Positions 1-11,850 of a stretch of 64,000 nucleotides of DNA are shown here, piece after piece; the first letter of the stretch is position 1, and each line of letters opens with the position of its first letter. The stretch spans positions 32,287,980-32,351,979 of the forward strand of contig OX457074.1 of assembly GCA_949752795.1 (NCBI GenBank). The letters run 5' to 3'. The notes beneath the pieces are model-generated. The model was not told the DNA's origin. It did not search any database and was given only the letters and a program-made list of their open reading frames with translations. A program made the position numbers and the translations under genes. This DNA is from Hyperoodon ampullatus (taxonomy: Eukaryota > Chordata > Mammalia > Artiodactyla > Ziphiidae).

Positions 1-493
1 ACAACAAATCATCCCAAATTGAGGAGCCAGGAGTCAGTGCTGTGCCTCTGAGGTGGGAGAGCCAACTTCAGGACACTGGTCCACAAGAGACCTCCCAGCT
101 CCACATAATATCAAACGGCGAAAATCTTCCAGAGATCTCCATCTCAACACCAGCACCCAGCTTCACTCAACGACCAGCAAGCTACAGTGCTGGACACCCT
201 ATGCCAAACAACTAGCAAGACAGGAGCACAACGCCACCCATTAGCAGAGAGGTGGCCTAAAATCATAAAAAGTCTGCAGACACCCCAAAACACACCACCA
301 GACGTGGACCTGCCCACCAGAAAGACAAGATCCAGCCTCATCCACCAGAACACAGGCACTAGTCCCCTCCAACAGGAAGCCTACACAACCCACTAAACCA
401 ACCTTAGCCACTGGGTGCAGACACCAAAAACAACGGGAACTACGAACCTGCAGCCTGCAAAAAGGAGACCCCAAACACAGTAACATAAGCAAA
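1..493 (+). promoter_or_regulatory. L1 5' UTR, partial
   Basis: The sequence upstream of the ORF1 start is purine- and C-rich, has no long frame, and leads directly into the ORF1 ATG at 494. In L1 elements this region carries the internal RNA polymerase II promoter. Its left part lies outside the window. Short frames here on both strands are not conserved L1 proteins. Confidence 0.8.
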
Positions 494-1408
494 ATGAGAA
501 GACAGAAAAACACACAGCAGGAGAAGGAGCAAGATAAAAACCCACCAGACCTAACAAATGAAGAGGTAATAGGCAGTCTACCTGAAAAAGAATTCAGAAT
601 AATGATGGTAAAGATGATCCAAGATTCTATTTCCAAGATCCAAAATCTTGGAAATAGAATAGACAAAATGCAAGAAACAGTTAACAAGGACCTAGAAGAA
701 CTAAAGATGAATCAAGTGTCGATTAAAAACACAATAAATGAAATAAAAAATACTCTAGACGGGATCAATAGCAGAATAACTGAGGCAGAAGAACAGATAA
801 GTGAGGTGGAAGATAAAATAGTGGAAATAACTGCTGCAGAGCAAAATAAAGAAAAAAGAATGAAAAGAACAGAGGACAGTCTCAGAGACCTCTGGGACAA
901 CATTAAACGCACCAACATTCGAATTATAGGGGTTCCAGAAGAAGAAGAGAAAAAGAAAGGGACTGAGAAAATATTTGAAGAGATTATAGTTGAAAACTTC
1001 CCTAATATGGGAAAGGAAATAGTTACTCAAGTCCAGGAGGCACAGAGAGTCCCATACAGAATAAATCCAAGGAGAAATACGCCAAGACACATATTAATCA
1101 AACTGTCAAAAATTAAACACAAAGAAATCATATTAAAAGCAGCAAGGCAAAAACAACAAATAACACACAAGGGAATCCCCATCAGGATAACAGGTGATCT
1201 CTCAGCAGAAACTCTACAAGCCAGAAGGGAGTGGCAGGACATAATTAAAGTGATGAAGGAGAAAAACCTGCAACCAAGATGACTCTACCCAGCAAGGATC
1301 TCATTCAGATTTGATGGAGAAATTAAAATGTTTACAGACAAGCAAAAGCTGAGAGAGTTCAGCACCACCAAATCAGCTTTACAACAAATGCTAAAGGAAC
1401 TTCTCTAG
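494..1408 (+). pseudogene. L1 ORF1p (RNA-binding chaperone), one premature stop
   Basis: ORF1p is the trimeric RNA-binding protein that coats L1 RNA in cytoplasmic particles. The frame opens with MRRQKNTQQEKEQ. Residues of about 35-130 are rich in heptad-like I/L/E/K and form the coiled coil. The RNA-recognition part begins at about residue 138 with NIRIIGVPEEEE, and the C-terminal domain follows. A TGA at 1280-1282 interrupts the frame after residue 262. The same frame then continues with recognisable L1 residues (LYPARISFRFDGEIKMF) to the TAG at 1406-1408, so the element lost about 40 C-terminal residues by one substitution. This is a dead retroelement gene, not a host gene. Confidence 0.92.
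624..660. repeat. perfect 16-bp inverted repeat inside L1 ORF1
   Basis: Arms at 624-639 (ATTCTATTTCCAAGAT) and 645-660 are exact reverse complements around a 5-base spacer. The hairpin lies in the part of ORF1 that encodes the coiled coil. Whether it is common to the subfamily or private to this copy cannot be told from one sequence. Confidence 0.9.
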
Positions 1409-1466
1409 GCAAGAAACACAACAGAAGGAAAAGACCTACAATAACGAACCCAAAACAACTAAGAAA

Positions 1467-4400
1467 ATGGGAATAGGAACATACATATCGATAATTACCT
1501 TAAATGTAAATGGACTAAATGCTCCCACCAAAAGACGCAGATTGGCTGAATGGATACAAAAACAAGACCCATATATATGCTGTCTACAAGAGACCCACTT
1601 CAGACCTAGAGACACATACAGACTGAAAGTAAGGGGATGGAAAAAGATATTCCGTGCAAATGGAAACCAAAAGAAAGCTGGAGTAGCAATTCTCATATCA
1701 GACAAAATAGACTTTAAAATAAAGACTACTAGAAGAGACAAAGAAGGGCACTACATAATGATCAAGGGATCGATCCAAGAAGAAGATATAACAATTGTAA
1801 ATATTTATGCACCAAACATAGGAGCACCTCAATACATAAGGCAAATACTAACAGCCATAAAAGGAGAAATTGACAGTAACACAATCATAGTAGGGGACTT
1901 TAACACCCCACTTTCACCAATGGACAGATCATCCAAAATGAAAATAAATAAGGAAACACAAGCTTTAAATGATACATTAAACAAGATGGACTTAATTGAT
2001 ATTTATAGGACATTCCATCCAAAAACGAGAATACACATTTTTCTCAAGTGCTCATGGAACATTCTCCAGGATAGATCATATCTTGGGTCACAAATCAAGC
2101 CTTGGTAAATTTAAGAAAATTGAAATCATATCAAGTATCTTTTCTGACCACAACGCTATGAGACTAGATATCAATTACAGGAAAAGATCTGTAAAAAATA
2201 CAAACACATGGAGGCTAAACAATACACTACTTAATAACGAAGTGATCGCTGAAGAAATCAAAGAGGAAATTAAAAAATACCTAGAAACAAATGACAATGG
2301 AGACACGACGACCCAAAACCTATGGGATGCAGCAAAAGCAGTTCTAAGAGGGAAGTTTATAGCAATACAATCCCACCTTAAGAAACAGGAAACATCTCAA
2401 ATAAACAACCTAACCTTGCACCTAAAGCAATTAGAGAAAGAAGAACAAAAACATCCCAAAGTTAGCAGAAGGAAAGAAATCATAAAAATCAGATCAGAAA
2501 TAAATGAAAAAGAAATGAAGGAAATGATAGCAAAGATCAATAAAACTAAAAGCTGGTTCTTTGAGAAGATAAACAAAATTGATAAACCATTAGCCAGACT
2601 CATCAAGAAAAAAAGGGAGAAGACTCAAACCAATAGAATTAGAAATGAAAAAGGAGAAGTAACAACTGACACTGCAGAAATACAAAAGATCATGAGAGAT
2701 TACTATAAGCAACTCTATGCCAATAAAATGGACAACCTGGAAGAAATGGACAAATTCTTAGAAATGCACAACCTGCCAAGACTGAATCAGGAAGAAATAG
2801 AAAATATGAACAGACCAATCACAAGCACTGAAATTGAAACTGTGATAAAAAATCTTCCAACAAACAAAAGCCCAGGACCAGATGGCTTCACAGGCGAATT
2901 CTATCAAGCATTTAGAGAAGAGCTAACACCTATCCTTCTCAAACTCTTCCAAAATATAGCAGAGGGAGGAACACTCCCAAACTCATTCTACGAGGCCACC
3001 ATCACCTTGATGCCAAAACCAGACAAGGATGTCACAAAGAAAGAAAACTACAGGCCAATATCACTGATGAACATAGATGCAAAAATCCTCAACAAAATAC
3101 TAGCAAACAGAATCCAACAGCACATTAAAAGGATCATACACCATGATCAAGTGGGGTTTATTCCAGGAATGCAAGGATTCTTCAATATACGCAAATCAAT
3201 CAACGTGATACACCATATTAACAAATTGAAGGAGAAAAACCATATGACCATCTCAATAGATGCAGAGAAAGCTTTCGACAAAATTCAACACCCATTTATG
3301 ATAAAAACCCTGCAGAAAGTAGGCATAGAGGGAACTTTCCTCAACATAATAAAGGCCATATATGACAAAACCCACAGCCAGCATCGTCCTCAATGGTGAA
3401 AAACTGAAACCATTTCCACTAAGATCAGGAACAAGACAAGGTTGCCCACTCTCACCACTCTTATTCAACATAGTTTTGGAAGTTTTAGCCACAGCAATCA
3501 GAGAAGAAAAGGAAATAAAAGGAATCCAAATCAGAAAAGAAGAAGTAAAGCTGTCACTGTTTGCAGATGACATGATACTATACATAGAGAATCCTAAAGA
3601 TGCTACCAGAAAACTACTAGAGCTAATCAATGAATTTGGTAAAGTTGCAGGATACAAAATTAATGCACAGAAATCTCTGGCATTCCTATATACTAATGAT
3701 GAAAAATCTGAAAGAGAAATCAAGGAAACACTCCCATTTACCATAGCAACAAAAAGAATAAAATATCTAGGAATAAACCTACCTAAGGAGACAAAAGACC
3801 TGTATGCAGAAAATTATAAGACACTGATGAAAGAAATTAAAGATGATACAAAAATGGAGAGATGTACCATGTTCTTGGATTGGAAGAATCAACATTGTGA
3901 AAATGACTCTACTACCCAAAGCAATCTACAGATTCAATGCAATCCCTATCAAACTACCACTGGCATTTTTCACAGAACTAGAGCAAAAAATTGCACAATT
4001 TGTATGGAAACACAAAAGACCCCGAATAGCCAAAGCAATCTTGAGAACGAAAAATGGAGCTGGAGGAATCAGGCTCCCTGACTTCAGACTATACTACAAA
4101 GCTACAGTAATCAAGACAGTATGGTACTGGCACAAAAACAGAAAGATAGATCAATGGAACAGGATAGAAAGCCCAGAGATAAACCCACGGACATATGGTC
4201 ACCTTATCTTTGATAAAGGAGGCAGGAATGTACAGTGGAGAAAGGACAGTCTCTTCAATAAGTGGTGCTGGGAAAACTGGACAGGGACATGTAAAAGTAT
4301 GAGATTAGATCACTCCCTAACACCATACACAAAAATAAGCTCAAAATGGATTAAAGACCTAAATGTAAGGCCAGACACTATCAAACTCTTAGAGGAAAAC

Positions 4401-5282
4401 GTAGGCAGAACACTCTATGACATAAATCACAGCAAGATCTTTTTTGACCCACCTCCTAGAGAAATGGAAATAAAGACAAAAATAAACACATGGGACCTAA
4501 TGAAACTTAAAAGCTTTTTCACAGCAAAGGAAACCATGAACAAGACCAAAAGACAACCCTCAGAATGGGAGAAAATATTTGCCAATGAAGCAACTGACAA
4601 AGGATTAATCTCCAAAATTTATAAGCAGCTCATGCAGCTCAATAACAAAAAAACAAACAGCCCAATCCAAAAATGGGCAGAAGACCTAAATAGACATTTC
4701 TCCACAAAAGATATACAGACTGCCAACAAACACATGAAAGGATGCTCAACATCTTTACTCATTAGAGAAATGCAAATCAAAACTACAATGAGATATCATC
4801 TCACACCAGTCAGAATGGCCATCATCAAAAAATCTAGAAACAATAAATGCTGGAGAGGGTGTGGAAAAAAGGGAACACTCTTGCACTGCTGGTGGGAATG
4901 TGAATTGGTACAGCCACTATGGAGAACGGTATGGAGGTTCCTTAAAAAACCACAAATAGAACTACCATATGACCCAGCAATCCCACTACTAGGCATATAC
5001 CCTGAGAAAACCATAATTCAAAAAGAGACCTGTACCAAAATGTTTATAGCAGCCCTATTTACAATAGCCCGGAGATGGAAACAACCTAAGTGTCCATCAT
5101 CGGATGAATGGGTAAAGAAGATGTGGCACATATATACAATGGAATATTACTCAGCCATAAAAAGAAATGAAATTGAGCTATTTGTAATGAGGTGGATGGA
5201 CCTAGAGTCTGTCATACAGAGTGAAGCAAGTCAGAAAGAGAAAGACAAATACTGTATGCTGACACATATATATGGAATTTAA
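1467..5282 (+). pseudogene. L1 ORF2p (endonuclease/reverse transcriptase), three frameshifts
   Basis: ORF2p nicks target DNA and reverse-transcribes L1 and SINE RNA. The apurinic-type endonuclease domain starts at 1467 (LNVNGLNAP, then CLQETH with its catalytic Glu) and includes the SDH motif near 2147. The reverse transcriptase follows, with SPGPDGF near 2869 and the catalytic FADD at 3560-3571. A cysteine-rich C-terminal motif (C..C, HC, C) lies at 4848-4901. Frame changes occur near 2026, near 3366 and near 3850, each visible as homology moving to another frame. The coding trace ends at the TAA at 5280-5282. The span is about 1,270 codons, the usual ORF2 size. It cannot make an intact protein. 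Confidence 0.93.
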
Positions 5283-5640
5283 GAAAAAAAATGTCATGAA
5301 GAACATAGGGGTAAGACAGGAATAAAGACACAGACCTAGTAGAGAATGGACTTGAGGATATGGGGAGGGGGAAGGGTAAGCTGTGACAAAGTGAAAGAGT
5401 GGCATGGACATATATACACTACCAAACGTAAGGTAGATAGCTAGTGGGAAGCAGCCGCATAGCACAGGGAGATCAGCTCGGTGCTTTGTGACCGCCTGGA
5501 GGGGTGGGATAGGGAGGGTGGGAGGGAGACGCAAAAGGGAGGGGATATGGGAACATATGTATATGTATAACTGATTAAATTTGTTATAAAGCAAAAAAAA
5601 AGTGTAATAAAAAATAAATTAAAAAAAAATTGTGGGGGGG
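5283..5640 (+). other. L1 3' UTR and A-rich tail
   Basis: This is non-coding sequence after the ORF2 stop, ending in an interrupted A-rich tail (about 5593-5631). At 5512-5526 four GGG runs are separated by single bases, an ideal G-quadruplex motif. Polypurine G4 motifs in this position are known in mammalian L1 3' UTRs. Confidence 0.85.
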
Positions 5641-7426
5641 AAATAGAAAAACCAAAAGCTAGAAGGAAAGTGCATGATTGCTAGTTTGGCAAGGAGTTTC
5701 TAGAAGCCAGAGGGGAGAGGGAAACCTGATTCATGATGAGAAGATGAGAAGAAGCCAGCTACTGATGAAACACACAATCTTCCTGGGACTGAAATGTACA
5801 AAAATCAAGTCTCCTTTAGGTATCTGAAGGGAACAAGGGATCGATTTTCTAAAGTCGTCAAAGGCATGTTGTAAAGCAAAACTTATATGTCTGAACACCC
5901 CACTAGCACCCCTAGGTAACAGTTCTCTCCTTTATTATTCTTTTAAACAATTCATACATTGACTCTCTCTCTGCAGTATTTAATCAGAAACACAGCATTA
6001 CTGTTAGATTTCAGTGAATTTAAACCAGGTGAGAATATTGGGTTACGTGCCAGAGTGACAGTACAGCAATAAACTTCAGGGATGGAGATGTGATACTATT
6101 GATGGTACGTGTTTGTGTTGACAGCTGGGGTCTGCTAGCTGAAATGTCGAGGATGCCTGTGAGTAAGCTCGGCAGGGGCTGTCGTAGAGCTCAGTATGAC
6201 TGCAGTACAGTGGGTGGAGGTCGAGGACGTTTCCCACTGCAACTGCCCTTCCCGGGAGAGCATGGTGACTAATGGCCTTTAATAGGGTCAGCTTCTGGAC
6301 GGAGGGATGGAATGATTCGTTCTTCTAGGAGGACGATCGTGGGTGTTGCTCCTTGAGTGACCGTGAGCTGGTTCCTGGTCAGAACCACGTGGCCTGGCGC
6401 CCGTGCCCCAGGCTTCTTTATGGAAGCGGAGAAAAGGGAAGGAAACGGTGGGTCCCACTGTGGAATGAGTTTTATGTTCCAGAAGAAAGTTCTGCTTTTC
6501 TGGTTCTGGGTAACCGTCACGTTGGATGGAAGGTAAGCCGGAGGTCTTTCCACTGAATTCATGGAACATTCAAGTTCCAGGCCCTGAACTTGGCCGTGAC
6601 CTTCTGAAATGTTCAAATCGCTCTCTGGAAAACATGACCAGACCTGCTCCCTCGTGCTGCTTTTCCTGGCTGCCGACGCACAGTAGATTCTCTGTGCTCT
6701 GTTCTCTCTTCCTGAAAGTTTGTTTGGATGGTTAAGCTTGCCCTTGAATTTTATTTGTTAGCATATTGATTTCCGCATCAAAAACTAGGTGAATACTGAG
6801 GGAAGCGTTTTTCCTAAGCAAATTACAGTACAGATAGAGTAGAAGTGTGTCCTGTTGATACGTGCCGTCCCCCTCCCTCAACTGAATCTTGCTCAGATTT
6901 TCTTAAACGCTCTTGGAGGGGATATTTATCCTCATTTGATCAATTCCAAAAAGCCCAGCTGAGGTGGCTTTATGCTGCGGGAATTCATTTCGGAGCCTGA
7001 ACGCAAGAGATTAATGATAAATGAAATCAATATATATTTGATGATCTAAGTGCAGAGTATTAAAGTCAGGAACTATGGGTGGGGTTGATGGCGGAGGGTC
7101 CGAAAGGAAGACATGCAGACGGCAGTGGAGCGGCAGGAAGGCTGGAAGGAAAGTGCAGAGGAGGGCACAGTCGCGGCTTTGTTCTGCCCTGCCCGCAGTG
7201 CCCCAGCTGTGTGGCCTGAAGCAAAAGGATCCCCCAGCAACGCCGCCAGTCCCACTCTTGGAGTAGCCGCGTCTGTGGGCTTTCGAACGAAAGCAGGTAG
7301 AAAGGGTCCTTCTGCCGTTTGCCTCGTTCTCAGTGCGTTTTCCGAGTTAACCCATCCTGGCTCCCGGCCACCCCTGGGGCTCCTTTTGGGCCCTTGCAAA
7401 CCATTCCTTTAAAAATCTGTTCTCTC
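5641..7426. other. gene-free unique DNA
   Basis: I see no gene, RNA or clear repeat here. Open frames of 60-115 codons occur on both strands but overlap each other and lack family resemblance. Confidence 0.6.
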
Positions 7427-7640
7427 GGGCTTCCCTGATGGCGCAGTGGTTGGGGGTCCGCCTGCCGATGCAGGGGACACGGGTTCATGCCCCGGTCCGG
7501 GAAGATCCCACATGCCGCGGAGTGGCTGGGCCCGTGAGCCATGGCCGCTGAGCCTGCGCGTCCAGAGACTGTGCTTCGCAACGGGAGAGGCCACAACAGT
7601 GAGAGGACCGAGTACTGCAAAAAAAAAAAAAAAAAAAAAA
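7427..7640 (+). mobile_element. CHR-type SINE (young, short form)
   Basis: This tRNA-derived SINE has GGGCTTCCCTGATGGCGCAG at its 5' end, a recognisable tRNA-like body and a 20-A tail. The flanks AAAAATCTGTTCT and AAAAACCTGTTCT form an imperfect target-site duplication. It is mobilised by L1 machinery. Confidence 0.95.
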
Positions 7641-9910
7641 CCTGTTCTATCAAACTCTAGTCTTCGGTCAGGTAAAAATTTTAAATCATATTCATTTTTT
7701 GAATCGGTCACAGAATCATATGAATCACAATGTAAAGGTACAGTGAAAAGCTTTGCTGCCACCCCTCTGTCTGCCTCGTTCAGCACTGTCTGGCCCTCCG
7801 CTATCCTTCTAGAGATTCCCAGTGTGTGCAGAAGCAGGTGTGCGTCCTCTTCCCTCTCTGTGCACGGATGGTGGCGGGAATGGTCACACGTTCCACGTGG
7901 TGAGCCCCGGAACCCAGCCCGCACCCTCCCACGTGTGCGGTGTGCTTCACTCCTCTCCAGCCTGTCCCTCATCTCTCTGTGCTTATGAGAGCCGTTCATG
8001 ACCTTGTTCAAAGTTATCTCCGCTTCTGGGGTTGTCATTTCCCTGGGCCAGGAAATTTACGCTCCTTAGGTGGTTTTCTTGGGCTTGAGTTTCCTCTCAC
8101 TAAGGTTTGGTCTGCCCTCTGCAGGGCAAAACCATTTTGGGGGGCACGTGTGTGCGGGGAGACAGGAGAAGGGGCAGAGCTTTTGCCCTTAATTGTTTTC
8201 AGCAAACCTCAACTCCTTTCCAGGATTAGCCTTCCAGACCATTTTCTTACAGGTTTCTGCCAACTTCATAGTCAGGCAAGGCTCTGCGTCCTGTCCTTCA
8301 GTTTTACGCAAGTCCTCGACTTTGCCTGGGTCACCGTCACGCTGATTGTTTAGGGATCACCCCTTTCTCCCGTCGGTGTCGTTACTCACTGTGGGATGAG
8401 ACTCTCCCATTTGGAGAAGCATCACGTGTTTCGTTACCTGTAAGACGAAGTTAACCCCACCCATCTCAGGAAGTGGGGAGAACAAAAGGCAATGGCCTCT
8501 GTCAGGAACCAAGAACAGAGCCTAAAATGTAGCTATCTTTATAAAACCTGCTTTTCCTCTCAAACCATCCTCCATAACAGGATCTCCGAGTTAGGAAGTA
8601 TGGCAATTAAATAAAATCCACCTGCTTTGGACTCTGGGGCATCTTGACCAGGCTCTTCCAGCTCTGCTTTCCTAAGATGATACGCCTTTTTCTTCCTTGC
8701 ACTTTGTCAACAATTCCTTTTTCAGTCAAAGTTAAAGTTTTCCTTTTTGGTTCCAAGCAGTAAAATTAGGGCCAGGTTTTGACTAAATATGTGGAAGAAT
8801 GTCCTAGCAGCCACAGAAGTGCAGGGAAGCGTGCTGCCCCAGGAAACAAAGAGCTCCCGGTTATCGGTGGGGAGGTTTCATTCTGCGCTGAACTCCTTGC
8901 TGGAGGTGTTGGAGGGCGATGGGATCACATCCTCACTAACGTCCTTCCCAGCCCTTGAGGGCTTGCTGTGAAGCTCAGAGACCTCCTCCTCAATGTCTTC
9001 TCTTGTCTCCTTCCATGTGGGAGACACTGCTCCAGCCCCTCGGACCACCAGGTACCTGATGACTCCAAACCTGCATCTCTGCCCCAACTTGCACCTGCCT
9101 TCTGGAAACGCTCCTCCAGCTGCCCACGGTGTCTCGTGGCTGTTCTGCACGTGTTGCGTCCGTCCGTTCGTTCCTTCAACAAATGTGTCCGCTGAGTTGC
9201 AGGCATCTTCCCAGGTGCCGGGGACGCAGCCACGAGCGAGACAAGGGAAGCCCCGGCTCTCCTGGGTCTTACACTGCGTTCGTGTGGGATCTGTTGGAGT
9301 GATGCTCACCCCTCTCACTGCACTTGTTTCCCTGCTTCCTCTAGCATCTGACTCCTGCCGACGGCAGTGCTCTCCCGACACCCAGATCAGCTCTCCTGTT
9401 ATCCGTCAGCCTCCTTTCCTTCAGCGTGTGATTGTCTTTGTCACCACGTCTACCCACTTCTTTTCATTTTCTCTGGGTTCCCCTGACCCCACCTGGCACA
9501 GTGTCTCTCACCTAAGGCACAGAGCCTTCCTGGTTGAAGTCGGGCTGCTGGTAATGTTTGCCCCACCCTCTTGTCCTGAGCGACTGGGACCAGTTTGGGT
9601 CAATTCATTGACAAAGTTGGTTAAATTGGGGAATCCTAAAAAATGAAAGATATACTTTAAACATTTTATTTTCATCTAAAACGTTCAAGTGCTTTCACTC
9701 ACTGATGTCCAGTTACAGAGCCAAGGTATTTTCTTGGAGCGCACCTGTCGGTGGGAACCCTTTGGCATCTTCCCACACCTGTAACACACCTTCCATGATT
9801 TCCAGCTTTAAACAGGAGCAAGGACTTAGGTGCTTCCGAAGAAGACTGCCTGCAGAATCCTTTCACGTGTTTGCTAATGGTCCCCTCATCATTTAGAGCT
9901 ACTTCGGGCA
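7641..9910. other. gene-free DNA, moderately GC-rich
   Basis: No supported gene. The longer frames (for example 8993-9646) show no domain, have no splice context and overlap frames on the other strand. No confident repeat was recognised. Confidence 0.55.
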
Positions 9911-10193
9911 TTTTTTAAATTGAAGTATAGTTGATTTACAATGTTGTGTTAGTTTCAGGTGTACAGCAAAATGATTCAGTTATATATATATATATATATA
10001 TATATTTATTTATATTTATTTATATGTAATATGTGTTTTCAGATTCTTTTCCATTATGGTTTATTACAAGATGTTGGATATAGTTCCCTGTGCTATACAG
10101 TAGGACCTTATTTACCTCTTTTATATATAGTAGTTTGTATCTGCTAATCCCCAGCTCCTAATTTATCCCTCCCCCATCCCCTATTTTAACAGC
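9911..10193 (-). mobile_element. 5'-truncated L1 3' end, antisense
   Basis: It begins with a T-rich tract then TGAAGTATAGTTGATTTACA, the reverse complement of the L1 3' end in this lineage, and runs to the CTAATTTATCCCTCCCCCAT segment. A (TA)n expansion lies at about 9981-10005. The same block recurs at 51190 and 58270. Confidence 0.85.
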
Positions 10194-10987
10194 TCACTTT
10201 CATCCAGTCTTTTCAAACCATTCAGAGTGGCTTTTGAGGAAACAATCTCTCTCTCTCTCTGCGCTATTTCATTGGTTTACATAATAATTAAGTTACGTAA
10301 ATAAAATCACTGGTACAGCTAGCATAAATAGGGTTGGAACAAATAGACCTACTCTCAGTATGCAGACAACCCATGTGGAGGGTGCTGAAGTGCACGGCTG
10401 TTCCAGGTGGGGCCTCCCAACCAACTGTGCTCATCCTGCCCAGGACACTGGTCAATGTGTCCTGTTCAAATGGGCACCTTGGTTATCTTGGTGAGCTGGT
10501 TATATGTAAAATGCTAGGAAGAGGGTGGATGAACAGCAGGCTTTGCATCAGCAGGGCCATCATCCTGAACCACAGCTTTGGATGGCCCAGCCCTCTGCTC
10601 AGACACCTTGGGCTCTCCCGCGGGAGACCAGGGGCAAAGCTCCTGCCCGGATCCAGTGTGATCCTGCGGCAGCCTCTGCCCAGCCCTGTTATTGCCTTGA
10701 GCTCCAGTCCTGGGCCACAGGGGGGCTGGTTCTCCAAATACACTCAAGACTTTCCAACAATCAAGCCTTTGTTGGCCCTGGTGAGCAGAGACCCGGCACT
10801 GCTCCTCCAGGACGCACGTCCATGCCCGGCACCTCTCCTGCTGGCCCCTCCTGCCACTATGGACCTTGACAGCAGTGCTGCTCACCGCAGGAGGGAGGAC
10901 CGACTTGTAAGCATCACCTCCGCCGTGAAGACTTTCTCAATCCCACAACAGGATGAGCTTTTCCCCTTTTAAAGATACGCTGCGTTT
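10194..10987. other. gene-free DNA with a long chance frame
   Basis: A 212-codon frame at 10334-10972 was considered and not accepted as a gene. It has no domain, is overlapped by frames on the opposite strand and runs up to the SINE target site. Confidence 0.55.
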
Positions 10988-11211
10988 GGGCTTCCCTGGT
11001 GGCGCAGCGGTTGAGAGTCCACCTGCCGATGCAGGGGACACGGGTTCATGCCCCGGTCCGGGAAGATCCCACATGCCGCGGAGCGGCTGGGCCCGTGAGC
11101 CATGGCCGCTGAGCCTGCGCGTCCGGAGCCTGCACTCCGCAATGGGAGAGGCCACAACAGTGAGAGGCCCGCGTACGGCAAAAAAAAAAAAAAAAAGAAA
11201 ACAAGAGAAAA
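10988..11211 (+). mobile_element. CHR-type SINE (young, short form)
   Basis: Full-length short-form SINE with an A-rich tail (11180-11211). A perfect 11-bp target-site duplication, ACGCTGCGTTT, flanks it at 10977-10987 and 11212-11222. Confidence 0.97.
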
Positions 11212-11544
11212 ACGCTGCGTTTGTCTTTCTGCTCAGACCTCCCCGCGTCCTGCCCTGTACTGCTCTTTCCTGCCTCTTCCTTCTCTGCTGCTTCCAGTGG
11301 CCTGTGCGCTGGACCTGGTGGCAGCACACTCAGGAATCAAGCCCATCCCAAGCGTGGCTGAGGCCTCTCTCTCCCCTTTATCTCATCTTCTTCAAAGCCA
11401 GTATCTTTCTAGCCTTTATTCCTGGCATGGAGGCACCCCCAGGCTTCAGTCTTACTAATTGATTTGGAGTAATGACGGGGCTCTTTTTAGTTCAAAAATA
11501 ATTCATAGAGTCTTGAAGGCTCATCCATTTATTTCCCTTTACTT

Positions 11545-11850
11545 ATTAAAAAAAAAAACCCAGCTTTATCGAAGTGTAATTTACATATCACTAAATTCAC
11601 CCATTTAAGATGTGCAAGCCAAAGAGTTTTAGTCAGTTTACCAAGTTACAACCATCCACCACGACGGAGCTTTAGAACATTTCTGTCACACCAAAAAGAT
11701 GCCTTGTATCAATTCCAGTCAATTACTGTTTCACACCAGCTCCAGGCAACCACAAATCTGCTTTCTGTCCCTACAGATGCGCCCTCGACGTTTCCTGCCA
11801 CCTTTTGGTCGTTGGAGTGTTTTTCAGACCAATATATGTGCTGTTTGCCT
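11545..11850 (-). mobile_element. ancient L1 fragment, antisense
   Basis: The segment CTTTATCGAAGTGTAATTTA through AAATTCACCCATTTAAGATG and the following ACAACCATCCACCACG resembles an older mammalian L1 read in antisense. Family name not assigned. Confidence 0.6.

Larger units (their letters stand above)
1..5640 (+). mobile_element. near-full-length LINE-1 retrotransposon, inactivated
   Basis: This non-LTR retrotransposon shows the complete L1 order: 5' UTR (left end cut by the window edge), ORF1, a short spacer, ORF2, 3' UTR and an A-rich tail at about 5593-5631. It copies itself through an RNA intermediate by target-primed reverse transcription. Only one nonsense change and three small frameshifts break the two ORFs, and the rest reads almost continuously, so the copy is fairly young. 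The sequence style, including the 3' UTR and the final ORF2 residues, fits cetartiodactyl L1. The 5' end is outside the window, so I cannot say whether the copy is full length or name its target-site duplication. Confidence 0.95.

Noticed and set aside
7409..8038. 209-codon minus-strand frame
   Set aside because: Half of it is the antisense of the SINE at 7427-7640, including its poly-A tail.
8993..9646. 217-codon + strand frame
   Set aside because: No domain, overlapping antisense frames, no start context or splice pattern that would support a gene.
10334..10972. 212-codon open frame on the + strand
   Set aside because: No recognisable domain, no splice context, overlapping frames on the opposite strand, and GC-rich sequence that favours open frames. 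It runs up to a SINE target site.
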